NCBI GenBank assembly: GCA_937973635.1
Contig: CALJJZ010000056.1
Span: forward strand, 1-34,809
Length of the DNA stretch: 34,809 bases
Origin: an uncultured Bacillota bacterium
Lineage (GTDB): Bacteria > Bacillota > Dethiobacteria > DTU022 > UBA8154
Direction of reading: 5' to 3'
The stretch's first letter is position 1; each line of letters opens with the position of its first letter. The notes under the pieces were generated by a model. The model was not told where the DNA came from. It searched no databases and was given only the letters and a program-made list of their open reading frames with translations. A program made the translations under genes and the position numbers. Below, piece by piece: positions 25,070 through 34,809 of the stretch.

Positions 25070-26974
25070 TCAACGCTCTTTCTCCCCGTCTTTTTCGCTC
25101 TGCAGGTAGGCATAAAGGGCGGCAACAGCCTTTGCGGTCATGCCCGGCACAGCGGCAAGCTCGGCAGGGCCGGCCTGCTGCAGCTTTTCCATGCTGCCAA
25201 AGTGCTGCAAAAGGGCCCTGTGGCGGGCCGGGCCGATACCCGGTACTTCCCTCAAGGTCGAGGCCAGGCTACGTCCGGCCTGTTTGTTGCGGCTGTACGC
25301 CAGGGCAAAGCGGTGCGCCTCATCGCGCACCTGCTGCAGCAGTTTTAAGGCAGGGTGACCCGGGGGAAGCGACAGAGGCAGGGCACGTCCCGGCAGGAAG
25401 AGCTGCTCCTGTTCCTTGGCCAGAGCCAAAAGCGGCGGGGCCGGGCAGCCCGCCGCGGCAAAAACGGAGGCGGCAGCGGACAGCTGGCCCCTGCCGCCGT
25501 CCACAAGCAACAAGTCGGGCAGGGGAAGCTCCCCGTGCGCAAGGCGCCGCCGCAGCACCTCTGCCAGAGCTCCGTAGTCATCGGCCCGGCCGGCGTCGCG
25601 TATGCTAAAACGCCGGTAAGCCTCCCTGGCGGGTTTGCCCTCCTGGAATACTACCATGGAGCCCACCGTCTCCCGCCCGGCAAAATGGGAGATATCATAA
25701 CCTTCGATCCGCTGCGGCGGGGCCGGCAACTGCAGCACTTCCGCCACGGCGGAGAGGGCGTCCGCCTCACCCCGGCGGCGCTCCTCCAGCTGCTGCAGGT
25801 AGAGGAGGGCATTCTGGCGCACTAGCTCAAGGAGGGCCTTCTTCTCGCCGCGGCGGGGCCGGTAAAGCCTGACCTTTTTACCGTTGTTTTGCTGCCTTAG
25901 CCATGCTTCCAGCATCTCCGCCTCGGCAGGCTGGACAGCCAGGAGCAGCTCCGCGGGGATAAAGGAAGCACGGCCGTAATAATGGCGCAGGAATTCTTTC
26001 ATTATCTCCGCCCGGTCCGCCTCGCCCGTAAAGGCAGGAATAAAATACTCTGCAGCCAGAAGCTTGCCGCCGCGCACGCGGAAAAGGCCTACCACCCATC
26101 TGGCATAGAGGTTCTCCAGGGCGATAACATCCCTGTCTTTGCCGTCGCTGCTCAGCACTTTCTGCCGTTCCATCATTTTTAACAGGGACAGATACTGGTC
26201 GCGCAGGCGGGCCGCTTTTTCAAAGCGCAGCCCGGCAGCGGCCTCCTTCATCTCCCTTTCTATTTTTTGCAGTAAAGTACGCTGGCGGCCCTCCAAAAAG
26301 AGGCAAACCTGCTGCACCACGGCGGCGTAATCCCGGGCCGGGAGCTCCCCCCTGCAGGGGGCCAGGCAACGTTTGATCTGGTAATTGAGGCAGGGGCGCC
26401 CCCGTGCCTCCCCCTCCTGCAGGGGCTGGCGGCAGCTGCGCAGGGGAAAGAGTTTTTTAATCAGGCCGAGGGTTTCCCTTACGGCGCCGGCGTTGCTGTA
26501 GGGGCCGAAATAACGGTACCCCTTTTCTGCCGGGCGGCGCGCTACTTCGAGCCGGGGAAAAGGCTCGGTCAGGGTAAAGCAAAGGTAGGGGTAATGCTTG
26601 TCGTCCTTAAACTGGACATTAAAGCGGGGGCTATATTCCTTGATTAGGTTGGATTCAAGGATAAAGGCCTCCTCTTCCGTATCGGTGACAATGGTGGAAA
26701 AGCTATGGATGTTGCGCCTCAGTGACTGCAGGCGGGGGGAAAAGATGGCCCCTTTCTGGAAATAGGAGCGGACGCGCTGCCGCAGGTCCTGGGCCTTGCC
26801 CACATAGATAACTGTGCCCCCTTTATCCCGAAAAAGATAAACGCCCGGCCGACGCGGCAGGGTTTTAAGCTCTTCTTTAAGGTCCGTTTCTCGCCGGCCG
26901 TCTCCAGGTAAGGTACACCCGTTTTCCCCTGCTTCCCGGAGGCCGGCGTTACCTTCGCCTCCGTAAATGCTCAT
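25070..26974 (-). CDS. uvrC: Excinuclease ABC subunit C
   Basis: UvrC makes both incisions around a DNA lesion after UvrA and UvrB have located it. The 634-residue protein has the GIY-YIG nuclease ([19 protein letters not shown], about 43–62) and a Cys-rich region (CRQPL to CLAPC). The UvrB-binding UVR motif is [13 protein letters not shown]. The RNase H-like nuclease contains [21 protein letters not shown] and the DEAHRFAL histidine. A tandem helix-hairpin-helix closes the chain ([25 protein letters not shown]). The ATG overlaps the uvrA stop (ATGA), implying coupled translation. This start adds about 30 residues before the usual LKEELKTLP beginning, and no closer start codon exists. Confidence 0.97.
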   Translation of the reverse strand: MSIYGGEGNAGLREAGENGCTLPGDGRRETDLKEELKTLPRRPGVYLFRDKGGTVIYVGKAQDLRQRVRSYFQKGAIFSPRLQSLRRNIHSFSTIVTDTEEEAFILESNLIKEYSPRFNVQFKDDKHYPYLCFTLTEPFPRLEVARRPAEKGYRYFGPYSNAGAVRETLGLIKKLFPLRSCRQPLQEGEARGRPCLNYQIKRCLAPCRGELPARDYAAVVQQVCLFLEGRQRTLLQKIEREMKEAAAGLRFEKAARLRDQYLSLLKMMERQKVLSSDGKDRDVIALENLYARWVVGLFRVRGGKLLAAEYFIPAFTGEADRAEIMKEFLRHYYGRASFIPAELLLAVQPAEAEMLEAWLRQQNNGKKVRLYRPRRGEKKALLELVRQNALLYLQQLEERRRGEADALSAVAEVLQLPAPPQRIEGYDISHFAGRETVGSMVVFQEGKPAREAYRRFSIRDAGRADDYGALAEVLRRRLAHGELPLPDLLLVDGGRGQLSAAASVFAAAGCPAPPLLALAKEQEQLFLPGRALPLSLPPGHPALKLLQQVRDEAHRFALAYSRNKQAGRSLASTLREVPGIGPARHRALLQHFGSMEKLQQAGPAELAAVPGMTAKAVAALYAYLQSEKDGEKER

Positions 26975-29853
26975 TTTGCTTTAACCCCTTCCGCGGAAAG
27001 TTTGCCCCCAGGAGAGCCGGGGCCGTTCCTCCCTCCGGCCGGGGGCCGGAGCACCCTTTGCAGGTAAAGCCCCGTATGGGAGCCGGGGACGGCGGCCACT
27101 TCCTCGGGAGTGCCGCAGGCGACCAGGCGGCCCCCTTCCTTGCCCCCTTCGGGTCCTAGGTCAATGATATAGTCAGCCCGTTTGATCACTTCCAGGTTAT
27201 GCTCGATGACGATAACCGTGTCCCCGGACTCCACAAGACGTTCCAGGATCAGCAGGAGCTTTCTGATATCGTCGATATGCAGCCCCGTGGTAGGCTCATC
27301 CAGGATATAGAGGGTACGGCCGTTGCTGCGCCGCGACAGTTCCGTCGCCAGCTTGACGCGCTGTGCTTCACCGCCGCTGAGCGTCGTGGCCGGCTGGCCC
27401 AGGCGCATATAACCCAGCCCCACCTCGTGGAGGATCTCCAGGCGCCGAGCAATACGGGGTACCGCCGCAAAGAAAGCGCAGGCTTCCTCAATGCTCATCT
27501 CCAGGACATCGCTGATATTTTTGCCCCGGTAGCTGACCTCCAGGGTCTCCCGGTTGTAGCGTTTGCCCTTGCAAACTTCGCAGGGGATATAAACATCGGG
27601 GAGAAAATGCATCTCGATGCGCAGGATCCCGTCTCCCCGGCAGGCTTCGCAGCGCCCGCCTTTAACGTTAAAGCTAAAACGCCCCGCCCGGTAGCCGCGC
27701 AGCTTCGCCTCCTGGGTCTGGGCAAACAACTCCCGGATACCGTCAAAAAGGCCCGTGTAAGTGGCGGGGTTGGAGCGCGGTGTACGGCCGATGGGCGACT
27801 GGTCGATCTCGATAACCTTATCCAGGTGCTCCACGCCTTTGATCTCTCTGTATTCTCCGGCCCGTTCCCTGGAGCGGTGCAGCTTCTGCGCCAGGGCCTT
27901 GGCTAGAATCTCGTTGACCAGGGTGCTCTTACCCGAACCCGAAACCCCCGTCACACAGGTAAAAAGGCCGAGGGGAAAGCTCACGTCCAGATCTTTCAGG
28001 TTATTGGCCCGGGCACCTTTGAGCTCCAGCCAGCGGTCGGCAGGGCTGCGCCGTACCGCCGGCAGGGGCACGGAGCGCCTGCCGGCCAAGTAGTCGCCGG
28101 TAATGGAAGCGGGTTCGGCCATGATCTGGGCCACGGTGCCGGCAGCGACGACATAGCCGCCCCCTTCTCCGGCACCCGGCCCCATATCCACAATGTAATC
28201 GGCGTTGCGGATCGTCTCTTCATCGTGCTCCACCACGATCACCGTATTGCCCAGATCGCGCAGTTTGTACAGCGTCTGCAGCAGGCGGTGGTTGTCCCGC
28301 TGGTGCAGGCCGATACTAGGTTCGTCCAGGATATAAATTACCCCTGTCAACCCCGAACCGATCTGGGTGGCCAGGCGGATGCGCTGCGCTTCGCCTCCGG
28401 AAAGGGTAGCGGCGCTCCGTTCCAGGGTAAGGTAACCCAGCCCCACGTCCAGGAGGAACTTGAGGCGGGCCGAGATCTCTTTAAGCACCTGGCGGGCGAT
28501 GTAATGCTCCCTCTCGCTTAAGCGCAGGTTCTGCAGGAAAAGCAGCGCCTCCTCCACAGTTAAGGCCGTAAGGGCGGCCAGGTTCAGGCCTCCCACTGTT
28601 ACCGCCAGGCTCGTCTCCTTCAGGCGGGTGCCGCCGCAGGCCGGGCAGGGGTGGGTGCTCATATAGCGCCCCAGTACGGCCCTGCTCTCCTCGCTCTCCG
28701 ACTCCTGGTACCGTTTCAACAACAAGGGGATGACCCCGGGAAAAGGGCGCCGGTACTGACGTGTGCGGCCGCGGTAGACGCTGCGGTAGCGGAAGACGAC
28801 AGGTTCGGGCGAACCATAAAAGATGAGCTGCTTTTCCCGCTCCGTCAGCTCTGCAAAGGGCTTGTGCAGGTCAATGCCGCAGTGCAGGGCAAAGGACTCC
28901 AGGAACTGGTAATAATAACCTTGGACATTGGCACTCCAGGGATGTATAGCCCCTTGGGCCAGGGAGAGAGAGGGTTCGGGCACGAGGAGCTCCGCATCAA
29001 ATTCCCGGGTGATCCCCAGACCGCTGCACTGAGGGCAGGCCCCGTACGGGCTGTTGAAAGAGAACATGCGCGGCGAAAGCTCCTCAAAGCTGAAACCACA
29101 GTCCAGGCAGGCAAAATTGCTGCTAAAAGTAAGCTCCTCTTCCCCCGCCAGCACCGTAACCAGCCCGTCACCTAAGTCCAGGGCCGTCTCCAGAGAGTCG
29201 GCAAGGCGGGAGGAGACACCCCCGTGCAGCATCAGGCGGTCCACCACCACTTCAATGGTATGCTTGCGGTTCTTATCCAGAGAGAGTTCTTCCTCCAGCT
29301 CCCGGATCTCCCCGTCCACGCGCACGCGTACATAACCGCGCTTGCGCAGCTCCTGGAAAAGGGTGCTGTACTCCCCTTTGCGGCCACGCACCAGCGGTGC
29401 CATGACCTGCAGCCGCGTCCCCTCCTCCCGCTGCATAAGCTGGTCAACGATCTGCTGCACCGTCTGGCCGGAGATAGGTTTGCGGCAACGGGGACAGTGA
29501 GGCCGCCCCACCCGGGCAAAAAGCAGGCGCAGGTAATCATAGATCTCCGTAACCGTCCCCACCGTGGAGCGGGGGTTGCGGGAGGTGCTTTTCTGGTCGA
29601 TGGAGACAGCGGGGGAGAGCCCTTCTATAAAGTCCACGTCAGGTTTCTCCATCTGCCCCAGGAACTGGCGGGCGTAGGCGGAGAGGGACTCCACGTAGCG
29701 CCGCTGTCCCTCGGCATAGATGGTATCAAAGGCCAGAGACGATTTTCCCGAACCGCTGAGGCCCGTAATTACCACCAGGCGGTCCCGGGGGATCTCCAGG
29801 TCGATATTTTTTAAGTTGTGTTCCCGGGCTCCCCGGATAATTATTTTCTCCAC
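26971..29853 (-). CDS. uvrA: Excinuclease ABC subunit A
   Basis: UvrA is the damage-recognition ATPase of nucleotide excision repair. The 960-residue protein has two ABC ATPase halves. The first P-loop is [14 protein letters not shown] and the second is [10 protein letters not shown]. The signatures are [15 protein letters not shown] and [15 protein letters not shown]. Zinc sites are seen in CPRCRKP, CLDCGF with CPQCSGLG, and CEACRGDG with [13 protein letters not shown] 29853 has GGGGAG 8 bp upstream and lies 12 bp after the uvrB stop. The last 30 residues ([18 protein letters not shown]) are a flexible tail. Confidence 0.98.
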   Translation of the reverse strand: MEKIIIRGAREHNLKNIDLEIPRDRLVVITGLSGSGKSSLAFDTIYAEGQRRYVESLSAYARQFLGQMEKPDVDFIEGLSPAVSIDQKSTSRNPRSTVGTVTEIYDYLRLLFARVGRPHCPRCRKPISGQTVQQIVDQLMQREEGTRLQVMAPLVRGRKGEYSTLFQELRKRGYVRVRVDGEIRELEEELSLDKNRKHTIEVVVDRLMLHGGVSSRLADSLETALDLGDGLVTVLAGEEELTFSSNFACLDCGFSFEELSPRMFSFNSPYGACPQCSGLGITREFDAELLVPEPSLSLAQGAIHPWSANVQGYYYQFLESFALHCGIDLHKPFAELTEREKQLIFYGSPEPVVFRYRSVYRGRTRQYRRPFPGVIPLLLKRYQESESEESRAVLGRYMSTHPCPACGGTRLKETSLAVTVGGLNLAALTALTVEEALLFLQNLRLSEREHYIARQVLKEISARLKFLLDVGLGYLTLERSAATLSGGEAQRIRLATQIGSGLTGVIYILDEPSIGLHQRDNHRLLQTLYKLRDLGNTVIVVEHDEETIRNADYIVDMGPGAGEGGGYVVAAGTVAQIMAEPASITGDYLAGRRSVPLPAVRRSPADRWLELKGARANNLKDLDVSFPLGLFTCVTGVSGSGKSTLVNEILAKALAQKLHRSRERAGEYREIKGVEHLDKVIEIDQSPIGRTPRSNPATYTGLFDGIRELFAQTQEAKLRGYRAGRFSFNVKGGRCEACRGDGILRIEMHFLPDVYIPCEVCKGKRYNRETLEVSYRGKNISDVLEMSIEEACAFFAAVPRIARRLEILHEVGLGYMRLGQPATTLSGGEAQRVKLATELSRRSNGRTLYILDEPTTGLHIDDIRKLLLILERLVESGDTVIVIEHNLEVIKRADYIIDLGPEGGKEGGRLVACGTPEEVAAVPGSHTGLYLQRVLRPPAGGRNGPGSPGGKLSAEGVKAK

Positions 29854-29865
29854 CAGGTTTCTCCC

Positions 29866-31872
29866 CTAAATTTTTTGGGTCTTCCGGGCCCATTTCTTCT
29901 CCATGGCGCCAAGCTCGAAGATAAGGTCGCGCAAAAGGGCGGCCCGTTCAAACTCCATGGCCCGGGCGGCGGCCTTCATCTCTTTTTGCAGCTCACGCAG
30001 TATTTTTTCCCGTTCTTTTTGGCCCATGGCCTGGACCTTCTCTTTGGAGAGGTAGGCCGGCGTCTCTTCCAGCACCGCCGTGATCTTCAGGGGCGCATGG
30101 ACGCCCTTGTTAATGGTCTGGGGCGTGATCCGGTGCTCCCGGTTGAAAGCCTGCTGCAGGCCGCGGCGGCGTTCCGTCTCCCTGATCGCGGCGGCCATGG
30201 CCCCGGTAACCTCCCGGGCATACATGATCACCTGCCCGTTGAGATTGCGGGAGGCGCGGCCGATGGTCTGCACCAGGGAACGTTCGGAACGGAGGAAACC
30301 CTCCTTGTCCGCATCAAGAATGGCCACAAGGGATACCTCCGGCAGGTCCAGACCCTCGCGCAGCAGGTTGATGCCAATTAAAACGTCGAACTCGCCCAGG
30401 CGCAGGCCCCGGATGATCTCCATCCGTTCCAGGGCGCCGATATCGGAATGCATATAGCGCACCTTCAGGCCCAGCTCCTGGTAATAATCGGTGAGGTCCT
30501 CCGCCATACGTTTAGTCAAAGTCGTAACCAGGACGCGCTCGTTCCTCTCCACGCGCCGCAGGATCTCCCCGTAAAGATCGTCCACCTGCCCCTCCACGGG
30601 GCGCACAGAAAGCTCCGGGTCCACCAGCCCGGTGGGACGGATAATCTGCTCTACTACGCGGGCGGCCTGCTCCATTTCAAAAGGGCCCGGCGTGGCTGAC
30701 ACATAGACCACCTGGTTGAGCAGGGAGATAAATTCATCGAAACGCAGGGGGCGGTTATCCAGGGCCGAAGGCAGGCGGAAGCCGTATTCCACCAGATTTT
30801 TTTTACGGGAATAATCCCCGCCGTACATGCCGTTAATCTGGGGGATGGAGACGTGGGATTCGTCCACAAAAAGCAAAAAGTCCCGGGGGAAATAATCAAG
30901 GAGCGTATAGGGGCGGCTGCCCGGGGGACGCCCGTCCAAGTGGCGGGAATAGTTTTCGATGCCGCTGCAAAAACCCATCTCCTCCATCATCTCCAGATCA
31001 AAGCGGGTACGCTGTTCCAGGCGCTGCGCTTCCAGGAGCTTCCCTGCGGCCCGCAGTTCCTGCAGGCGTGCTGTAAGCTCCGCCTCGATCCCCGCCAGCG
31101 CCTGCTGCAAGCGCTCCCTACTGGTAACATAATGGGAAGCGGGAAAGATGGCCACATGCTTGCGCTCGGCCAGCACTTTCCCCGTCAGCAGGTCAATCTC
31201 CCGCAGCCGTTCGATTTCGTCGCCAAAGAGCTCCACGCGGATGGCCGCATCACTGGCGGAAGAAGGTAAAATCTCGATCACATCGCCGCGCACCCGAAAA
31301 GTGCCCCTTTTGAAATCCAGGTCGTTGCGTTCGTACTGGATCGCCACCAGGCGGCGCAGGATCTCCTCCCGACTTTTGACCATGCCTGTCCGCAGGGAGA
31401 GAACCTGCTCTCCGTATTCCAGAGGCGAGCCCAAACCGTAGATACAGGAGACGCTGGCCACAATAATCACGTCCTGCCGCTCAAAAAGGGCGCTGGTGGC
31501 AGAATGGCGGAGCTTGTCTATCTCGTCATTAATGGAGGCGTCCTTCTCGATATAAGTGTCCGACTGGGGGATATAAGCCTCCGGCTGGTAATAATCGTAA
31601 TAACTGATAAAATATTCCACGGCATTGTGGGGAAAAAATTCCTTAAATTCGCTGCAAAGCTGGGCAGCCAGGATCTTGTTCGGCGCCATGACCAGGGTGG
31701 GTTTCTGGACCTGTTCAATAATATTAGCCATGGTAAAAGTTTTGCCCGAGCCCGTAACGCCAAGCAAAACCTGGTGTTTGAGTCCCCGCTGCAGCCCGTC
31801 CACAATAGCCGCAATGGCGGCGGGCTGATCCCCCCGCGGTTTATAGGCGGAAACCAGTTTAAACTTGGCCAT
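29866..31872 (-). CDS. uvrB: Excinuclease ABC subunit B
   Basis: UvrB is the helicase-like subunit that verifies damage and positions UvrC. The 668-residue protein has Walker A in [15 protein letters not shown], the beta-hairpin region [20 protein letters not shown], the DEAD-type box [19 protein letters not shown], the later helicase motifs ([25 protein letters not shown]) and the carboxy-terminal UVR motif ([20 protein letters not shown]). ATG 31872 has GGAGGAG about 7 bp upstream. It heads the uvrB–uvrA–uvrC set and follows the MinJ-like gene by 91 bp. Confidence 0.98.
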   Translation of the reverse strand: MAKFKLVSAYKPRGDQPAAIAAIVDGLQRGLKHQVLLGVTGSGKTFTMANIIEQVQKPTLVMAPNKILAAQLCSEFKEFFPHNAVEYFISYYDYYQPEAYIPQSDTYIEKDASINDEIDKLRHSATSALFERQDVIIVASVSCIYGLGSPLEYGEQVLSLRTGMVKSREEILRRLVAIQYERNDLDFKRGTFRVRGDVIEILPSSASDAAIRVELFGDEIERLREIDLLTGKVLAERKHVAIFPASHYVTSRERLQQALAGIEAELTARLQELRAAGKLLEAQRLEQRTRFDLEMMEEMGFCSGIENYSRHLDGRPPGSRPYTLLDYFPRDFLLFVDESHVSIPQINGMYGGDYSRKKNLVEYGFRLPSALDNRPLRFDEFISLLNQVVYVSATPGPFEMEQAARVVEQIIRPTGLVDPELSVRPVEGQVDDLYGEILRRVERNERVLVTTLTKRMAEDLTDYYQELGLKVRYMHSDIGALERMEIIRGLRLGEFDVLIGINLLREGLDLPEVSLVAILDADKEGFLRSERSLVQTIGRASRNLNGQVIMYAREVTGAMAAAIRETERRRGLQQAFNREHRITPQTINKGVHAPLKITAVLEETPAYLSKEKVQAMGQKEREKILRELQKEMKAAARAMEFERAALLRDLIFELGAMEKKWARKTQKI

Positions 31873-31963
31873 CTTTTTTCTCCTCCAACACTCCCAGGCT
31901 TTTCGCCTTTCCCTTTATAATATTATTTTCATATTATTTTCCCTGCTGTTATTTTCCTCTCCT

Positions 31964-33256
31964 TCAGCCAAGACGGCGGCGCAGCTTCTCCCAGAGGGAG
32001 TTGCTCTGCAGCTCTACATAGACGGCCGCCTCCGCGCCGGGAGAGAAAATGATCCCGCCTTTTTCCTGTATCTCTCCCGCCTGCAGCTCCAGCGTCAGTG
32101 ACAGCAAGGTATCGCCGCGTCTGAGTTTTAAGAGGGCACGGCCATAATGATAGGAGAGGAGCTGCCAGAATTCCAGTTCATTGCGGACACGGAAACCATT
32201 AAGCTCCAGGATACGGTCCCCGGGCTTAAGGCCCGAGCGTTCCGCCGCGCCACCTGGAAAGAGGGCCATCACCTGAAGGCCGTCGGCACCAGAATGAAAA
32301 AGGGGCGGGGCAGAAAACTCCGCCTTGTTGCCTATTTTGATCAGGTATTCATGTCCCAGGGGCGCAACCAGGGCCGCGGCAAAAATAATCAGGGGATAAC
32401 GGACAGAAGCAAGGGCCGCCAGGGCCAGGAGAATACTGTAAAGGGAGAGCTGCCAAGCCGTTTTGACCCTTTTTCCCCGGGGATGGCTGGAGAGGGCCAG
32501 ATCGCTGTAACCCAGCCCCGCCACCAGGGGCACCATAAGGTAAACTACTTTTTCCCCGCCTCCTGGATTCATCACCGTTCCCAGAAGGGGCCACCACTGG
32601 GGCATGGCTATGCCGCCCACAAACATTTCAGCCGTTTCGGCGACTACAAGGGCCCAGAGGCCCATCAGCGGCAACGGCCAGAAACGCTGCATGCTGAAAG
32701 CCCCCACGATCTTGCCGGAAGGGGTTTTGAGGAAAATGGGGCTGGCGCCGCGATGCCCGCTCATGAGGATCAGGAACGCCTCGGTCAGATGTAAGATGCC
32801 CACAAGGGCCAGCAGGCCGGGCAGGTGCAGCTTGAGCAGGCCGCCAAGGACAGGAATCTCCGACAGGAAAGGATAATAGGGATGCAGCGTCTGCAACAGG
32901 AGGGAGAGCATAGCCAGGATCCCTCCGGCATAGGCGAAACACAAAAAACGGGGATTAAGCAAAAACAAAAGGATGGCTATGGGCCAGAGGTACACGATGC
33001 CGATATTGTCTAGGGAGATACCCAGCAACAACAGAAAAAAACTGCCGAAAAGCCCTCCTATTATCCCGAAAAAAACGGAATAAAGGGTCTGCCTCGTGAC
33101 GTTATTGATGCTGCGGCCAAAGAGCTTTTTCTCCATGGCCACGCTGCGGCGGTACTGCATGAAGACAATAAAGATCACCAGCCAGAAAAAGGGCGTAAAG
33201 AAGGAAAAGAGCATGGTATTAAACATCAAGGAGAACAGATCAAACCAAAACTGCAC
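31964..33256 (-). CDS. PDZ-domain membrane protein, MinJ-like
   Basis: The 430-residue protein has about eight to ten hydrophobic membrane segments over residues 10–310 and a carboxy-terminal PDZ domain (LQVMALFPGGAAERSGLKPG, DRILELNGFRVRNELEFW). This layout matches MinJ of B. subtilis, which bridges DivIVA and MinD at the division site. The context agrees: in B. subtilis minJ also lies near ctpB and uvrB–uvrA. GTG 33256 has AAAGGGG about 9 bp upstream. Sequence identity to MinJ cannot be measured here, so the assignment rests on architecture and neighbourhood. Confidence 0.75.
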   Translation of the reverse strand: MQFWFDLFSLMFNTMLFSFFTPFFWLVIFIVFMQYRRSVAMEKKLFGRSINNVTRQTLYSVFFGIIGGLFGSFFLLLLGISLDNIGIVYLWPIAILLFLLNPRFLCFAYAGGILAMLSLLLQTLHPYYPFLSEIPVLGGLLKLHLPGLLALVGILHLTEAFLILMSGHRGASPIFLKTPSGKIVGAFSMQRFWPLPLMGLWALVVAETAEMFVGGIAMPQWWPLLGTVMNPGGGEKVVYLMVPLVAGLGYSDLALSSHPRGKRVKTAWQLSLYSILLALAALASVRYPLIIFAAALVAPLGHEYLIKIGNKAEFSAPPLFHSGADGLQVMALFPGGAAERSGLKPGDRILELNGFRVRNELEFWQLLSYHYGRALLKLRRGDTLLSLTLELQAGEIQEKGGIIFSPGAEAAVYVELQSNSLWEKLRRRLG

Positions 33257-33281
33257 GCTTCAGACCCCTTTCTCAAAACAT

Positions 33282-33316
33282 CCGGCCCTGCAGGCCGGTC
33301 AGGCGGCAGCGCCGCC
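33282..33316 (-). other. Two GC-rich hairpins between ctpB and the MinJ-like gene
   Basis: CCGGCC–CTGCA–GGCCGG (33282–33298) and GGCGGC–AGC–GCCGCC (33302–33316) are two adjacent perfect 6-bp stems. On the minus strand the second is followed only by a short TGTTTTG, so the element is at most a weak terminator. It may attenuate readthrough or protect the ctpB message. Confidence 0.5.
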
Positions 33317-33328
33317 CCAGGGAAAATG

Positions 33329-34750
33329 TTAACGTAACGGTACGGCGGAAAGGACGCTCCCGGCGGTGAGGAGCTCCCTGGCAGCCTGGAGCTGCGTGTC
33401 TGCCCTCACGCCCTTTTCACCAAGGGCTGCACGCAGACTCTCACGGGTATCCATATCAAGGATGCCGTTGCCGGGCAACCCCGCCCCCTGTTGAAAGAGG
33501 CGCAGAGTCTCCAGCGTTCCGCTGTCAAAGACGCCGGTCTTCTCCAGGGGAAAGCCCAGGAAGATCAGCATCTCCTGCAGCAGCAGCACCTTTTCCCCTG
33601 TATCCCCCCGTCCCAGGTCACGGGGGATGGGGCGGTACTGGAGATAAAATTCCGGCGGGAGTTCCACCGGCAGGTCCGGCTGCAGCCCGTTTTCATGCAA
33701 GTCATGCCCTGCCGGCGTAAGGTACCTGGCGATAGTATAGCGTAGCCCCCCGCCATCGCTTAAATACTGCAGGTGCTGCACCGTAGCTTTGCCGTACGAC
33801 GGCATACCGACCAGAGTTGCCTGGCCGCTGTCCCGCAACGCCCCGGCGACAATCTCCGCCGCACTGGCCGAATGTTCGTTGATCAGCACAACAAGGGGAT
33901 AAGGGCGGGGCGGAGCCGTGGAGAGATAACGCTCTCTCACCTTGCCGTTACGATCCACCACCCGCGTGATTTCACCGGCAGGGACAATAATCTTCCCTAC
34001 GGCAATGGCTTCCTCCACAATGCCTCCCGGGTTATCCCGTAAATCAAGGATAAGCCCCTTCAGCCCGGCTTTTTCCAGGTCAGCCAGGGCTGCCGCAAAA
34101 TCCTTGCCCGTTTGCTGGTCAAAGCTTGTAATCTGCAGGTAACCGATGGAACCCTCCAGAAGCCGGGCAAAAACCGTCTCCCGCTCAAGCTCTTCCCTGA
34201 TAATGGAGACAGTAAGCGGTTCCTCCTCGCCCATGCGCCGGAGGGAGACCTCCACAGCCGTACCGCGGGGCCCCCGCAACAAACGGGCTACCGCATCCAC
34301 GGCCATCCCTTCCGTCTCCCGGTCGCCGACTTTGACAATGCGGTCGCCGGGCAGCAACCCTGCCCGCTGGGCCGGGGAATCCCGGATCACGCGCAATACC
34401 AGCACTTCGCCCTCGCCGCCTGTAATCTCCACGCCGATGCCGCTGAAAGAGCCCGTAGTATAGATGAGCAGTTCACGCATGGCCTCCGGGTCCAGGTACA
34501 TGGTGTAAGGGTCGTCCAGGGAGCGCAGCATCCCTTCCACAGAACCGCGTACTAGCTTCTCCTCATCCAGGGGTTGAAAATATCTCTGCCGGAGCAGCTC
34601 CCATACTTCCCAAAAAAGCCCCGCTTCCTTTTCCCCGCGCAGCGTCTCCACGGCAGGAGAAAAATAAAAGCGGGTCAGTAGCAAGGTTGCCGTGTTGCTA
34701 AGTATAAGCAATACCAGCACCACAACAAGGAACTCCCGCCGCTTCATCAT
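33329..34750 (-). CDS. C-terminal processing peptidase, S41 family, with peptidoglycan-binding domain
   Basis: The 473-residue protein has an amino-terminal membrane anchor (EFLVVVLVLLILSNTATLLL), an S41 peptidase with an inserted PDZ domain (GVEITGGEGEVLVLRVI, SPAQRAGLLPGDRIVKV), the catalytic Ser in NEHSASAAEIVAGAL and the catalytic Lys in MPSYGKATVQHL. A peptidoglycan_binding_1 domain follows (LGRGDTGEKVLLLQEMLIF to MDTRESLRAAL). It should act outside the membrane at the cell wall. CtpB of B. subtilis, with the same layout, cleaves SpoIVFA during sporulation; the domain order and the adjacent MinJ-like gene support an orthologue. The start is ATG 34750, with GGTGAGATGAG upstream. Confidence 0.92.
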   Translation of the reverse strand: MMKRREFLVVVLVLLILSNTATLLLTRFYFSPAVETLRGEKEAGLFWEVWELLRQRYFQPLDEEKLVRGSVEGMLRSLDDPYTMYLDPEAMRELLIYTTGSFSGIGVEITGGEGEVLVLRVIRDSPAQRAGLLPGDRIVKVGDRETEGMAVDAVARLLRGPRGTAVEVSLRRMGEEEPLTVSIIREELERETVFARLLEGSIGYLQITSFDQQTGKDFAAALADLEKAGLKGLILDLRDNPGGIVEEAIAVGKIIVPAGEITRVVDRNGKVRERYLSTAPPRPYPLVVLINEHSASAAEIVAGALRDSGQATLVGMPSYGKATVQHLQYLSDGGGLRYTIARYLTPAGHDLHENGLQPDLPVELPPEFYLQYRPIPRDLGRGDTGEKVLLLQEMLIFLGFPLEKTGVFDSGTLETLRLFQQGAGLPGNGILDMDTRESLRAALGEKGVRADTQLQAARELLTAGSVLSAVPLR

Positions 34751-34809
34751 CTCATCTCACCATAATAAAAATTGAAATAACTAAAATTAAGCGATATATA
34801 ATATTATAC
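34751..34809 (-). promoter_or_regulatory. AT-rich leader upstream of the peptidase gene
   Basis: The sequence before the start contains TATAAT (within GTATAATATTATATATCG) at about 34808–34803 on the minus strand, about 50 bp upstream. The window ends too close for a −35 box to be seen, so this is a possible promoter only. Confidence 0.3.

Overview
The window looks like a chromosomal segment of a Clostridia-class Firmicute, probably an anaerobe of the Peptococcaceae or Thermoanaerobacterales type. The evidence is the fused gene neighbourhood ctp–minJ–uvrB–uvrA–uvrC, then rapZ–whiA–rpoN–cggR–gap–pgk–tpiA–gpmI–eno–secG, then rnr–smpB–ssrA. Strong AGGAGG-type ribosome binding sites, many TTG and GTG starts and a membrane pyrophosphatase also fit. 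Species cannot be fixed from sequence alone.

Positions 1–6650 are an accessory block. It holds the start of a katG catalase-peroxidase (minus strand, cut by the window edge) and an IS110-family element with a one-base frameshift and a long structured upstream region that could encode a bridge RNA. An AT-rich stretch, a small coiled-coil protein and a broken Dam-type adenine methylase follow. The block ends with an overlapping gene pair, a DUF3160 lipoprotein and an exported FG-GAP-like protein, bracketed by two nearly identical 140-bp repeats with inverted ends. The right-hand repeat stops 18 bp from the 3' end of ssrA (tmRNA), a classic integration landmark.

Positions 6669–34750 are core genome, all on the minus strand. 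Read in the direction of transcription they are: ctpB-like protease and MinJ-like PDZ membrane protein; uvrB–uvrA–uvrC excision repair; a lysine-methyltransferase-like gene; a Cof-type HAD phosphatase, rapZ and whiA behind a clear sigma-A promoter; rpoN; cggR with the complete lower glycolysis/gluconeogenesis operon (gap, pgk, tpiA, gpmI, eno); secG; hppA; rnr; smpB; ssrA. The last three form the trans-translation and RNase R quality-control module.

Points that stand out are the repeat-bracketed DUF3160/FG-GAP pair, the possible IS110 bridge RNA, a GAPDH whose cofactor-discriminating residues are not the NAD-type ones, a 44-bp perfect palindrome before cggR that may be both terminator and CggR operator, and the absence of yvcK from its usual place between rapZ and whiA.
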